A DNA stretch of 64,000 bases from Salvelinus alpinus. Taxonomy: Eukaryota > Chordata > Actinopteri > Salmoniformes > Salmonidae. The DNA lies in NCBI RefSeq assembly GCF_045679555.1, contig NC_092093.1, positions 58,836,066-58,900,065 of the forward strand, given 5' to 3'. The notes under the pieces are model-generated. The model was not told the origin of the DNA. It saw only the letters and a program-made list of their open reading frames with translations, and ran no database searches. The translations under genes and the position numbers were made by a program. Below, in pieces: positions 1 to 10,312 of the stretch (position 1 is its first letter; each line of letters starts with the position of its first letter).

Positions 1-2
1 CG

Positions 3-2936
3 CTTCGCGTTCCTTGGAAAATATGCAGTATTTTGTTTTTTTATGTGTTATTTCTTACATCGGTACCCCAGGTAATCTTAGGTTTCATTACATACAGTCG
101 GGAGGAACTACTGAATATACGATTAACGTCAACTCATCATCGTTCCTACCAGGAATATGACTTTCCCGAAACGGATCCAGTGTTTTGCCTTCCACCCAAT
201 ACAATGGATCTGATCCCAGCCGGCGACCCTGTGCGACGCCGTAAAAGGGGCAAACGAGGCGGTCTCGTGGTCAGGCTTCGGAGACGGGCACATCGCGCTC
301 CACTCCCTAGCATACTACTCGCCAATGTCCAGTCTCTTGACAATAAGGTTGATGAAATCCGAGCACGGGTAGCATTCCAGAGAGACATCAGGGATTGCAA
401 CGTGCTCTGCTTCACGGAAACATGGCTAACTCAAGAGACGCTAACGGAGTCGGTGCAGCCAGCTGGTTTCTTCATGCATCGCGCCGACAGAAACAAACAT
501 CTTTCTGGTAAGAAGAGGGGCGGGGGGGTATGCCTTATGATTAACGAGACGTGGTGTGATCATCATAACAACACACAGGAACTCAAGTCATTCTGTTCAC
601 CTGATCTAGAACTCCTCACAATCAAATGTCGACCGCATTATCTACCAAGGGAATTCTCTTCAATCATAATCACAGCCGTATATATTCACCCCCAAGCAGA
701 CACATCGATGGCCCTGAACGAACTTTATCTGACTCTTTGTAAACTGGAAACCACACACCCTGAGGCTGCATTCATCGTAGCTGGGGATTTTAACAAGGCT
801 AATCTAAAAACAAAACTCCCTAAATTCTATCAGCATATCGATTGTGCTACCAGGGCTGGAAAAACCCTAGATCATTGTTATACTAATTTCCGCGACGCAT
901 ATAAGGCCCTCCCCCGCCCCCCTTTCGGAAAAGCTGACCACGACTCCATTTTGTTGATTCCAGCCTACAAACAGAAACTAAAACAACAAGCTCCCGCGCT
1001 CAGGTCTGTTCAACGCTGGTCCGACCAATCTGAATCCACGCTTCAAGACTGCTTCGATCACGCGGATTGGAATATGTTCCGCATTGCGTCCAACAACAAT
1101 ATTGACGAATATGCTGATTCGGTGAGCGAGTTCATTAGGAAGTGCATTGACGATGTCGTACCCACAGCAACGATTAAAACATTCCCAAACCAGAAACCGT
1201 GGATTGACGGCAGCATTCGCGTGAAACTGAAAGCGCGAACCACTGCTTTTAACCAGGGCAAGGTGACCGGAAGCATGACCGAATACAAACAGTGTAGCTA
1301 TTCTCTCCGCAAGGCAATCAAACAGGCTAAGTCCCAGTACAGAGACAAAATCGAGTCGCAATTCAACAGCTCAGACACAAGAGGTATGTGGCAGGGTCTA
1401 CAGTCAATCACGGATTACAAAAAGAAAACCAGCCCCGTCGCGGACCAGGATGTCTTGCTCCCAGACAGGCTAAACAACTTTTTTGCCCGCTTTGAGGACA
1501 ATACAGTGCCACTGACACGGCCCCCTACCAAAACCTGCGGGCTCTCCTTCACTGCAGCCGAGGTGAGTAAAACATTTAAACGTGTTAACCCTCGCAAGGC
1601 TGCAGGCCCAGACGGCATTCCCAGCCGCGTCCTCAGAGCATGCGCAGACCAGCTGGCTGGTGTGTTTACGGACATATTCAATCAATCCTTATCCCAGTCT
1701 GCTGTTCCCACATGCTTCAAGAGGGCCACCATTGTTCCTGTTCCCAAGAAAGCTAAGGTAACTGAGCTAAACGACTACCGCCCCGTAGCACTCACTTCCG
1801 TCATCATGAAGTGCTTTGAGAGACTAGTCAAGGACCATATCACCTCCACCCTACCGGACACCCTAGACCCACTCCAATTTGCTTACCGACCCAATAGGTC
1901 CACAGACGACGCAATCGCAACCACACTGCACACTGCCCTAACCCATCTGGACAAGAGGAATACCCATGTGAGAATGCTGTTCATCGATTACAGCTCAGCA
2001 TTTAACACCATAGTACCCTCCAAACTCGTCATCAAGCTCGAGACCCTGGGTCTCGACCCCGCCCTGTGCAACTGGGTCCTGGACTTCCTGACGGGCCGCC
2101 CCCAGGTGGTGAGGGTAGGTAACAACATCTCCACCCCGCTGATCCTCAACACTGGGGCCCCACAAGGGTGCGTTCTGAGCCCTCTCCTGTACTCCCTGTT
2201 CACCCACGACTGCGTGGCCATGCACGCCTCCAACTCAATCATCAAGTTTGCGGATGACACTACAGTGGTAGGCTTGATTACCAACAACGACGAGACGGCC
2301 TACAGGGAGGAGGTGAGGGCCCTCGGAGTGTGGTGTCAGGAAAATAACCTCACACTCAACGTCAACAAAACAAAGGAGATGATTGTGGACTTCAGGAAAC
2401 AGCAGAGGGAGCACCCCCCTATCCACATCGACGGGTCAGTAGTGGAGAAGGTGGAAAGTTTTAAGTTCCTCGGTGTACACATCACGGACAAACTGAATTG
2501 GTCCACCCACACAGACAGCGTTGTGAAGAAGGCGCAGCAGCGCCTCTTCAACCTCAGGAGGCTGAAGAAATTCGGCTTGTCACCAAAAGCACTCACAAAC
2601 TTCTACAGATGCACAATCGAGAGCATCCTGTCGGGCTGTATCACCGCCTGGTACGGCAACTGCTCCGCCCACAACCGTAAGGCTCTCCAGAGGGTAGTGA
2701 GGTCTGCAGAACGCACCACCGGGGGCAAACTACCTGCCCTCCAGGACACCTACACCACCCGATGTCACAGGAAGGCCATAAAGATCATCAAGGACAACAA
2801 CCACCCAAGCCACTGCCTGTTCACCCCGCTATCATCCAGAAGGCGAGGTCAGTACAGGTGCATCAAAGCAGGGACCGAGAGACTGAAAAACAGCTTCTAT
2901 CTCAAGGCCATCAGACTGTTAAACAGCCACCACTAA
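3..2936 (+). CDS. LINE endonuclease/reverse transcriptase polyprotein (5' partial)
   Basis: The encoded protein would nick chromosomal DNA and reverse-transcribe the LINE RNA at the nick (target-primed reverse transcription). The frame is open from the first bases of the window to TAA at 2934-2936. The true ATG is upstream, because copy C begins with an extra MAPTEM segment. Numbering from the codon at 33, the endonuclease shows NVQSLDNK near residue 93, the catalytic glutamate in FTETWL near 127, GDFN near 251 and ADHDS near 300. The RT shows [17 protein letters not shown] near 651, GAPQGCVLSP near 710 and the active site FADD near 739. No frameshift or stop is present. It differs from copy C at 16 of 967 residues by my hand alignment. 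No separate ORF1 is visible. Confidence 0.93.
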   Translation, partial: LRVPWKICSILFFYVLFLTSVPQVILGFITYSREELLNIRLTSTHHRSYQEYDFPETDPVFCLPPNTMDLIPAGDPVRRRKRGKRGGLVVRLRRRAHRAPLPSILLANVQSLDNKVDEIRARVAFQRDIRDCNVLCFTETWLTQETLTESVQPAGFFMHRADRNKHLSGKKRGGGVCLMINETWCDHHNNTQELKSFCSPDLELLTIKCRPHYLPREFSSIIITAVYIHPQADTSMALNELYLTLCKLETTHPEAAFIVAGDFNKANLKTKLPKFYQHIDCATRAGKTLDHCYTNFRDAYKALPRPPFGKADHDSILLIPAYKQKLKQQAPALRSVQRWSDQSESTLQDCFDHADWNMFRIASNNNIDEYADSVSEFIRKCIDDVVPTATIKTFPNQKPWIDGSIRVKLKARTTAFNQGKVTGSMTEYKQCSYSLRKAIKQAKSQYRDKIESQFNSSDTRGMWQGLQSITDYKKKTSPVADQDVLLPDRLNNFFARFEDNTVPLTRPPTKTCGLSFTAAEVSKTFKRVNPRKAAGPDGIPSRVLRACADQLAGVFTDIFNQSLSQSAVPTCFKRATIVPVPKKAKVTELNDYRPVALTSVIMKCFERLVKDHITSTLPDTLDPLQFAYRPNRSTDDAIATTLHTALTHLDKRNTHVRMLFIDYSSAFNTIVPSKLVIKLETLGLDPALCNWVLDFLTGRPQVVRVGNNISTPLILNTGAPQGCVLSPLLYSLFTHDCVAMHASNSIIKFADDTTVVGLITNNDETAYREEVRALGVWCQENNLTLNVNKTKEMIVDFRKQQREHPPIHIDGSVVEKVESFKFLGVHITDKLNWSTHTDSVVKKAQQRLFNLRRLKKFGLSPKALTNFYRCTIESILSGCITAWYGNCSAHNRKALQRVVRSAERTTGGKLPALQDTYTTRCHRKAIKIIKDNNHPSHCLFTPLSSRRRGQYRCIKAGTERLKNSFYLKAIRLLNSHH

Positions 2937-3013
2937 CATTTAGCGGCCGCTGCCAACATACTGACTCAACTCCAGCCACTTTAAAAATGGGAATTGATGG
3001 AAATTATGTAAAA

Positions 3014-3255
3014 ATGTACCACTAGCCACTTTAAACAATGCCACTTAATATAATGTTTACATACCCTACATTACCCATCTCATATGTATATACTGTACTC
3101 TATATCATCTACTGCATCTTGCCATCTTCATGTAATACATGTACCACTAGCCACTTTAAACTATGCCACTTTATGTTTACATACCCTACAGTACTCATCT
3201 CATATGTATATACCGTACTCTATACCATCTACTGCATCTTGCCATGCCGTTCTGT
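3014..3255 (+). repeat. Internal tandem duplication in the LINE 3' UTR
   Basis: Two adjacent imperfect units of about 117-125 bp each start with ATGTACCACTAGCCACTTTA (3014 and 3139) and run through a conserved CATCTACTGCATCTTGCCAT. The same duplication is in copy C. It is absent from copies B, D, E and F, which have one unit, so it marks a subfamily. Confidence 0.9.
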
Positions 3256-3471
3256 ACCACCACTCATTCATATATCTTTATGTACATATTCTTTATCCCT
3301 TTACACTTGTGTGTGTGTATAAGGTAGTAGTTGTGGAATTGTTAGGTTAGATTACTTGTTGGTTATTACTGCATTGTCGGAACTAGAAGCACAAGCATTT
3401 CGCTACACTCGCATTAACATCTGCTAACCATGTGTATGTGACTAATAAAATTTGATTTGATTTGATTTGAC

Positions 3472-4981
3472 TTCAACTATGACAGACAAAATGAGAAAAA
3501 AAAATCCAGAAAATCACATTGTAGGATTTGTAATGAATTTATTTGCAAATTATGGTGGAAAATAAGTATTTGGTCAATAACAAAAGTTTATCTCAATACT
3601 TTCTTATATACCCTTTGTTGGCAATGACAGAGGTCAAACGTTTTCTGTAAGTCTTCACAAGGTTTTCACACACTGTTGCTGGTATTTTGGCCCATTCCTC
3701 CATGCAGATCTCCTCTAGAGCAGTGATGTTTTGGGGCTGTTGCTGGGCAACACGGACTTTCAACTCCCTCCAAAGATTTTCTATGGGGTTGAGATCTGGA
3801 GACTGGCTAGGCCACTCCAGGACCTTGAAATGCTTCTTACGAAGCCACTCCTTCGTTGCCCGGGCGGTGTGTTTGGGATCATTGTCATGCTGAAAGACCC
3901 AGCCACGTTTCATCTTCAATGCCCTTGCTGATGGAAGGAGATTTTCACTCAAAATCTCACGATACATGGCCCCATTCATTCTTTCCTTTACACGGATCAG
4001 TCGTCCTGGTCCCTTTGCAGAAAAACAGCCCCAAAGCATGATGTTTCCACCCCCATGCTTCACAGTAGGTATGGTGTTCTTTGGATGCAACTCAGCATTC
4101 TTTGTCCTCCAAACACGACGAGTTGAGTTTTTACCAAAAAGTTCTATTTTGGTTTCATCTGACCATATGACATTCTCCCAATCTTCTTCTGGATCATCCA
4201 AATGCTCTCTAGTAAACTTCAGACGGGCCTGGACATGTACTGGCTTAAGCAGGGGGACACGTCTGGCACTGAAGGATTTGAGTCCCTGGCGGCGTAGTGT
4301 GTTACTGATGGTAGGCTTTGTTACTTTGGTCCCAGCTCTCTGCAGGTCATTCACTAGGTCCCCCCGTGTGGTTCTGGGATTTTTGCTCACCGTTCTTGTG
4401 ATCATTTTGACCCCACAGGGTGAGATCTTGCGTGGAGCCCCAGATCGAGGGAGATTATCAGTGGTCTTGTATGTCTTCCATTTCCTAATAATTGCTCCCA
4501 CAGTTGATTTCTTCTAACCAAGCTGCTTACCTATTGCAGATTCAGTCTTCCCAGCCTGGTGCAGGTCTACAATTTTGTTTTTGGTGTCCTTTGACAGCTC
4601 TTTGGTCTTGGCCATAGTGGAGTTTGGAGTGTGACTGTTTGAGGTTGTGGACAGGTGTCTTTTATACTGATAACAAGTTTAAACAGGTGCCATTAATACA
4701 GGTAACGAGTGGAGGACAGAGGAGCCTCTTAAAGAAGAAGTTACAGGTCTGTGAGAGCCAGAAATCTTGCTTGTTTGTAGGTGACCAAATACTTATTTTC
4801 CACCATAATTTGCAAATAAATTCATTAAAAATCCTACAATGTGATTTTCTGGATTTTTTTTTCTCATTTTGTCTGTCATAGTTGAAGTGTACCTATGATG
4901 AAAATTACAGGCCTCTCTCATCTTTTTAAGTGGGAGAACTTGCACAATTGGTGGCTGACTAAATAGTTTTTTGCCCCACTG
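3472..4981 (-). mobile_element. Tc1/mariner transposon, left inverted repeat truncated
   Basis: The right terminus is complete: it ends CCCCACTG at 4981 followed by the target TA at 4982-4983. The outer inverted repeat continues inward to a long region matching the left side (CAGAAAATCACATTGTAGGA type sequence at 3508 and 4835). On the left the first roughly 100 bases of the inverted repeat are missing, and sequence begins at CTTCAACTATGACAGAC directly after the LINE tail. The simplest reading is that LINE copy A inserted into this repeat and the outer piece lies left of the window. Confidence 0.92.
3593..4615 (-). pseudogene. Tc1-type DD34E transposase with one nonsense codon
   Basis: Cut-and-paste transposase that binds the inverted repeats and moves the element to TA sites. 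The frame from ATG at 4615-4613 to the stop at 3593 is interrupted only by TAG at 4516-4514, inside the first helix-turn-helix. Downstream, 302 residues are open. Second HTH and GAPRKISP linker come first. The catalytic triad is intact: [11 protein letters not shown], then [10 protein letters not shown], then NPIENLW, with 34 residues between the second Asp and the Glu. It ends KGYIRKY. A GTG or internal start after the stop would give a protein lacking half of the DNA-binding domain, so the copy is probably not autonomous. It is one of the least decayed DNA transposons in the window. Confidence 0.9.
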
Positions 4982-4983
4982 TA

Positions 4984-6140
4984 TCTAATCATCTCTGGGC
5001 TTCTCTCTGGCCTTATCACATGTCAAATATATGAAATAATTCAATAAGATGATTATAAAATAAAAATTGAATGACAAAGCTGTAAAACGTTATCCTAAAT
5101 ATAAACCATCAACTTAGTGAATACCATTGGTGTTTAATATGAGAGTTTCAGCATGAAATATTATTTATATATTTTTTGCACATTTTTATTTATTTTACGA
5201 TGTCAATATGTATTTGTTGTCAATGTTTTGGTGTCAAACTAGTGGCAGTTGTGAAAAAAGTCAATAGTTGGAAGAGTTGCAGAGGTAATTGAAAATAATG
5301 CCGTTATTGATTAGCTTTTTTCATTAATTAGGCTATTTTCTCTTAAACCATATGGCCAATCTACTAGAAACTAATGGACAATATGTACACAGATATAAAA
5401 AATCTGTACTATTTCTGAATATTTATTTTGTTTTGTTATTAAAGTATAAATTACCAAAGTTACGATAGATTGCCATAGATTTTCTGTTAATTATCAAAAC
5501 TACTGAAGATTTCGGTAACTTTGGTAAACTAATAAATGATAACTTGTGTGACATGCACATTAAGATGTATTATTCATGATGAATACGTACTTTGGGCGTT
5601 AAAGTGAGCCACTGTGGTTGTTGGAGGCTGGTTCTTTGCGTTGCAGTGACCTCTACTGACATAGCTCACCTGGTGTGGTTGTTAATTGTCAATGCAATTT
5701 AGGTATGGACATGAGTAAAGATTTTCTATCACTTGAACGATAACTCTATAACACTTATCAACATATGAAAAGCTAATCTCCATCGAGCATTAGTAAATAA
5801 TCACATTTTCACTCTGATAGAAAAAAAAAAAGTTTGTCAAAGTAGACATTTTTATATTATCCTCCAAAGTAGAAATGTTAACGCTATCCACCACCACTCA
5901 AACACTGAGTTCTAGCATTCCATCTGGCTGGTAAATTACACTTTGCCAACTAAAGCTTGTTCTATCCGCTGTAAACGAGACCCAAACCCCTCAATTACCA
6001 TATACACACATATCTGCCAAAACAGGGAAGTCGTCAGGTTGGGGTAATGAGTGATTGATGAGCATTGTGTACTGCCAGGACCTACATGAATGTGGTCTCC
6101 TGTTGGAATGGCCTGGATCTGGGTGGTTTTTTTTACGATA
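4984..6140. other. AT-rich DNA without recognisable genes
   Basis: The stretch is AT-rich, with short A and T runs and no long open frame. I see no transposon termini, SINE boxes or exon-like sequence. It probably represents old, decayed repeat or neutral intergenic DNA. Confidence 0.5.
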
Positions 6141-6600
<460 letters not shown>

Positions 6601-6730
6601 ACAGACACCCAGGGTTTGGCCACGGAATGACATGGAAGAAACACTTTTCACTGGTAACTATGGATTGATGGTCTGGAAGCAGAAAGGTGTGTGTGCGTGT
6701 TATTGAGGACAAGAGTGGAAATAAGTGGAG

Positions 6731-6802
6731 GTATGTGTGTATGTATGTATGTGTGTATGTATGTATGTATGTATGTGTGTGTGTATGTATGTGTGTGTAT
6801 GT
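6731..6802. repeat. GTAT-rich tetranucleotide microsatellite
   Basis: Interrupted TGTATGTATGTA and TGTG motifs cover about 70 bp. No coding significance. Confidence 0.85.
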
Positions 6803-6844
6803 TTTGTTGCTGGGAACGACACCTTCATCAGTCTCAAAAATGTT

Positions 6845-9537
6845 TTATTTTTATTTGTCACATACACATGGTTAGCAGATGTTAATGCGAGTGTAGCGAA
6901 ATGCTTGTGCTTCTAGTTTCGACAGTGCAGTAATATCTAACAAGTAATCTTACAATTCCCCAACAACTACCAAATACACACAAATCTAAAGGGGTGAATG
7001 AGAATATGTACATGTAATTATATGGATGAGCGATGGCCGAGCGGCATAGGCAAGGTGCAGTAGATGGTATAAAATACAGTATATATTTATGATATGAGTA
7101 ATGTAAGATATGTAAACATTATTAAAGTGGCATTATTTAGAGTTGCATTGTATAAAGTGACTAGTGATCCATTTATTAAAGTGGCCAGTCTGATGGCCTT
7201 GAGATAGAAGCTGTTTTTCAGTCTCTCGGTACCAGCTTTGATGCACCTGTACTGACCTCGCCTTCTGGATGATAGAGGTGTGAAGAGGCAGTGGTTCGGG
7301 TGGTTGTTGTCCTTGATGATCTTTTTGGCCATCCTGTGACATCGGGTGTTGTAGGTGTCATGGAGGGCAGGTAGTTTGCCCCCGGTGATGCGTTGTGCAG
7401 ACCGCACCACCCTCTGGAGAGCCTTGGGGTTGAGGGCGGTGCAGTTGCCGTACCAGGCTGTCATACAGCCGGACAGTATGCTCTCGATTGTGCTTCTGTA
7501 AAAGTTTGTCAGGGTTTGGGGTGACAAGCCAAATTTCTTCAGCCTCCTGAGGTTGAAGAGGCGCCGTTGCGCCTTCTTCACCACGCTGTCTGTCTGAGGG
7601 GGGTGGCCCATCAGACAGTCCAGGACCCAATTGCACAGGGCGGGGTTGAGACCCAGGGAGACCCAGGCCTCCAGCTTGATGATGAGCTTGGGGAGTACTA
7701 TGGTGTTGAATACGGAGCTGTAGTCAATGAATAGCAATCTTACATAGGTATTCCTTTTGTCCTGATGGGATAGGGCAGTGTGCAGTGTGATGGCGATTGC
7801 GTCGTCTGTGGACCTGTTGGGGCAGTATGCAAACTGAAGTGGGTCTAGGGTGGCAGGTAAGGTGGAGGTGATATGATCCTCTCAATGCACTTCATGATGA
7901 CAGAAGTGAGTGCTACGGGGCGGTAGTCATTTAGTTCAGTTATCTTTGCCTTCTTGGGTACAGAAACAATGGTAGCCATCTTGAAGCATGTGGGGACAAC
8001 AGACTGGAATAGGGAGTGATTGAATATGTCCGTAAACACCCCAGCCAGCTGTGCATGTGCTGAGGACGTGGCTAGGGATGCCGTCTGGGCCAGCAGCCTT
8101 GCGAGGGTTAACACGTTTAAATGTTTTACTCACGTCAGCCACGGAGAAGGAGAGGGGGGAGGGGTGCAGTCCTTGTTAGCGGGCCTCATCGGTGGCACTG
8201 TATTATCCTCAAAGCAGGTAAAGAAGGTGTTTAGTTTGTCTGGAAGTGTGACGTCGGTGTCCGTTACGTGGATGGATTTATTTTTGTAATCCGTGATTTC
8301 CTCTAGACCCTGCCACAAACATCTCGTGTCTGAGGCGTTGAATTGCAACTCCACCTTGTCCCTGTACTGGCATTTTGCTTGTTTGATTGCCTTGCGGAGG
8401 GAATAACTACACTGTTTATATTCAGACATATTCCCAGACCTCTTGCCATGGTTAAATGCGGCGGATCGCGCTTTCAGTTTTGCGCGAATGCGGCCATCCA
8501 TCCTCGGTTTCTGGTTACGGTAGGTTTTAATTGTCACGGTGGGTACAACATCTCCAATGCACTTCTTTATAAACTCACTCACCGAGTCAGCGTATTGGTC
8601 AATGTTGTTTTCAGAGGCTGACCGGAACATATTCCTGTACACGTGATCAAAACAATCTTGAAGCGTGGCTCCCGATTGGTCGGGTAGAATTTAGGTAGCC
8701 TCGTTCTCAAATTTGCTTTGTTAAAATCACCAGCTACAATAAATGCAGCCTCGGGATGTATGATTTCCAGTTTGCATATAGTCCAGTGAAGTTCCTTGAT
8801 GGCCGTCTTGGTGTCTGCTTGAGGGGGAATGTACACAGCTGTGACTATAACTGACGAGACTTCTCTTGGTAGGTAAAATGGCCGGCATTTGATTGTAAGG
8901 AATTCTAGATCGGGTGAGCAGAAGGACTTGAGTTCCTGTATGTTGTTATGATTACACCATGAGTTGTTAATCATAAAGCATACACCCTCGCCCTTCTTCT
9001 TCCCAGAGAGGTGTTTATCTCTGGCGGCACGATGCATGGAGAAGCCCGGTGGCTGGACCGATTCCGAAAACATATCCCAAGAGAGCCATGCTTCCGTGAA
9101 ACAGAGAATGTTACAATCTCTGATGTCTCTCTGGAAGGCAACCCTTGCTCGAATTTCGTATACCTTGTTGTCAAGAGACTGGACATTGGCTAGTAGTATA
9201 TTCGGGAGCGGTGGGCGATGTGCACGTCTACGGAGCCTGGCCTAGTGGCCGCTTCGTCTGCCCCTTCTGAGGCGTCGTTATTTTGGGTCGACTACTGGAA
9301 TTATATCCATTGTCCTGGGTGGTGGTCCGAACAGAGTATCCACTTCGGGAAATTCGTATTCCTGATCATAATGTTGGTAAGTTGACATTTCTCTTATATC
9401 CAATAGTTCTTCCCGGCTGTATGTAATAAGACTTGAGATTTCCTGGGATAACAATGTAAGAAATAATACATAAAAAACGAAATACTGCATAGTTTCCTAA
9501 GAACTCGAAGCGAGGAGACCATCTCTGTCGGCGCCAT
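6845..9537 (-). mobile_element. LINE copy B, decayed, same family as copy A
   Basis: Read on the minus strand it starts at the GGCGCCAT initiation region (about 9537) and ends in the LINE 3' end at about 6845. The 3' UTR has a single copy of the unit that is duplicated in copies A and C. There is no (ATTTG)n expansion at the 3' end. The 5' boundary is at the same ATG-proximal base as in copy C. Confidence 0.9.
7180..9537 (-). pseudogene. Broken LINE endonuclease/reverse transcriptase ORF
   Basis: Pieces of the LINE ORF occur in order on the minus strand: an N-terminal part around 9278-9490, endonuclease pieces at 8579-9073 with IVAGDFNKANL, the pre-RT region at 8130-8642, [10 protein letters not shown] at about 8105, and RT to C-terminus at 7180-7737. 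Several frameshifts separate them. Near 7595 the sequence jumps from the segment after the IDYSS motif (LMGHPP) straight to TDSVVKKAQ. About 140 residues are lost, including the PQG and FADD active-site blocks. The copy cannot encode a working reverse transcriptase. Confidence 0.9.
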
Positions 9538-9539
9538 CT

Positions 9540-9875
9540 AGCTGGATATTATTCCCTAAAGCTTTCCACCTATTCCTCCTTTCCTCTCGAATCCACTGCC
9601 AGTCTTTTGTCAACAATATCTTGCTGGATAATCTGTAACCCTCACTACATTTGTTGTCACTGTCACACATACTGCTACAGTATCATACATTGTAGACAAG
9701 TCCAAACACATCCACCACTGTACTGCACTGGATGACTTCATCTTAATGCCATGCGAGGTGTTGGTTGAAACTCTCAACACCTTTCTGACTCCTCCTCTGC
9801 CCTCTAAAGAAAGGCAAAGCGTGAATTTGACATTTACAGTGTGTTGTACAAGCCCGGACAAATTCACATGCCCTC
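9540..9875. other. Short unassigned stretch
   Basis: Moderate-complexity DNA between LINE copy B and the CT-rich tract. I see no gene, repeat termini or RNA signature. Confidence 0.4.
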
Positions 9876-10312
9876 CCATTCCTCTCCTTCTCCTCCTCTC
9901 TCCCTCTCCTCCTCTTCTCCTCCTCTCTCCTTCTCCTCCTCCCTCTCTTCCTCTACTCAGGCCTCATTTCCTCGTCTCTTTCTCTACTCCTCCTCTTCCC
10001 CTCTCTTCCTCAGGCCTGGTGTCTTCCGCCTCCTCTCTACTCCTCTCTCCTCCTCCTCCTTTCTCCGCTCCTCCTCCTTCTCCTCCTCCTCTCTCAGTCT
10101 CCTCCTCCTCTCACTCTCCTCCTCCTCTCTCCCTCTCCTCTTCTCTCTCCCTCTCTTTCTCATCCTCCTCCTCTCTCCCTCTCTCTCCCTCTCCTGCTTG
10201 CTCCCTCTCCTCCTCCTTCTCCTCTCTCTTCTCGTTCTCCTCTCTCTCTCCTCCTTCTCCTCTCTCTCTCTCTTGCTTCTCCTCCTCCTCCTCCTCCTCC
10301 ACGTGTCCTCCA
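9876..10312. repeat. Pyrimidine-rich (TCC/TCTC)n tract
   Basis: About 430 bp with nearly only C and T on the plus strand, in irregular TCCTCC, CTCTCC and CTCCTTCT units and a few G or A interruptions. Open frames here give Ser/Pro/Leu on one strand and Glu/Arg on the other and are compositional artefacts. Confidence 0.93.

Larger units (their letters stand above)
1..3472 (+). mobile_element. Non-LTR retrotransposon, CR1/Rex1-like LINE, copy A (5' end cut by window edge)
   Basis: This LINE runs from the window edge to an (ATTTG)n tail at about 3452-3472, just after a polyadenylation-like AATAAA. Its first base falls inside the ORF. Comparison with copy C (14292-17798, minus) shows that only about 27 bases of coding sequence lie outside the window. 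Order: apurinic-type endonuclease, reverse transcriptase, C-terminal domain, a 3' UTR with an internal duplication, and a microsatellite tail. The tail abuts a truncated Tc1 element directly, which suggests insertion into that transposon. Assignment to the Rex1/Babar branch of CR1-like elements is by recognition of RT motifs; the L2 branch is the alternative. Confidence 0.93.
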
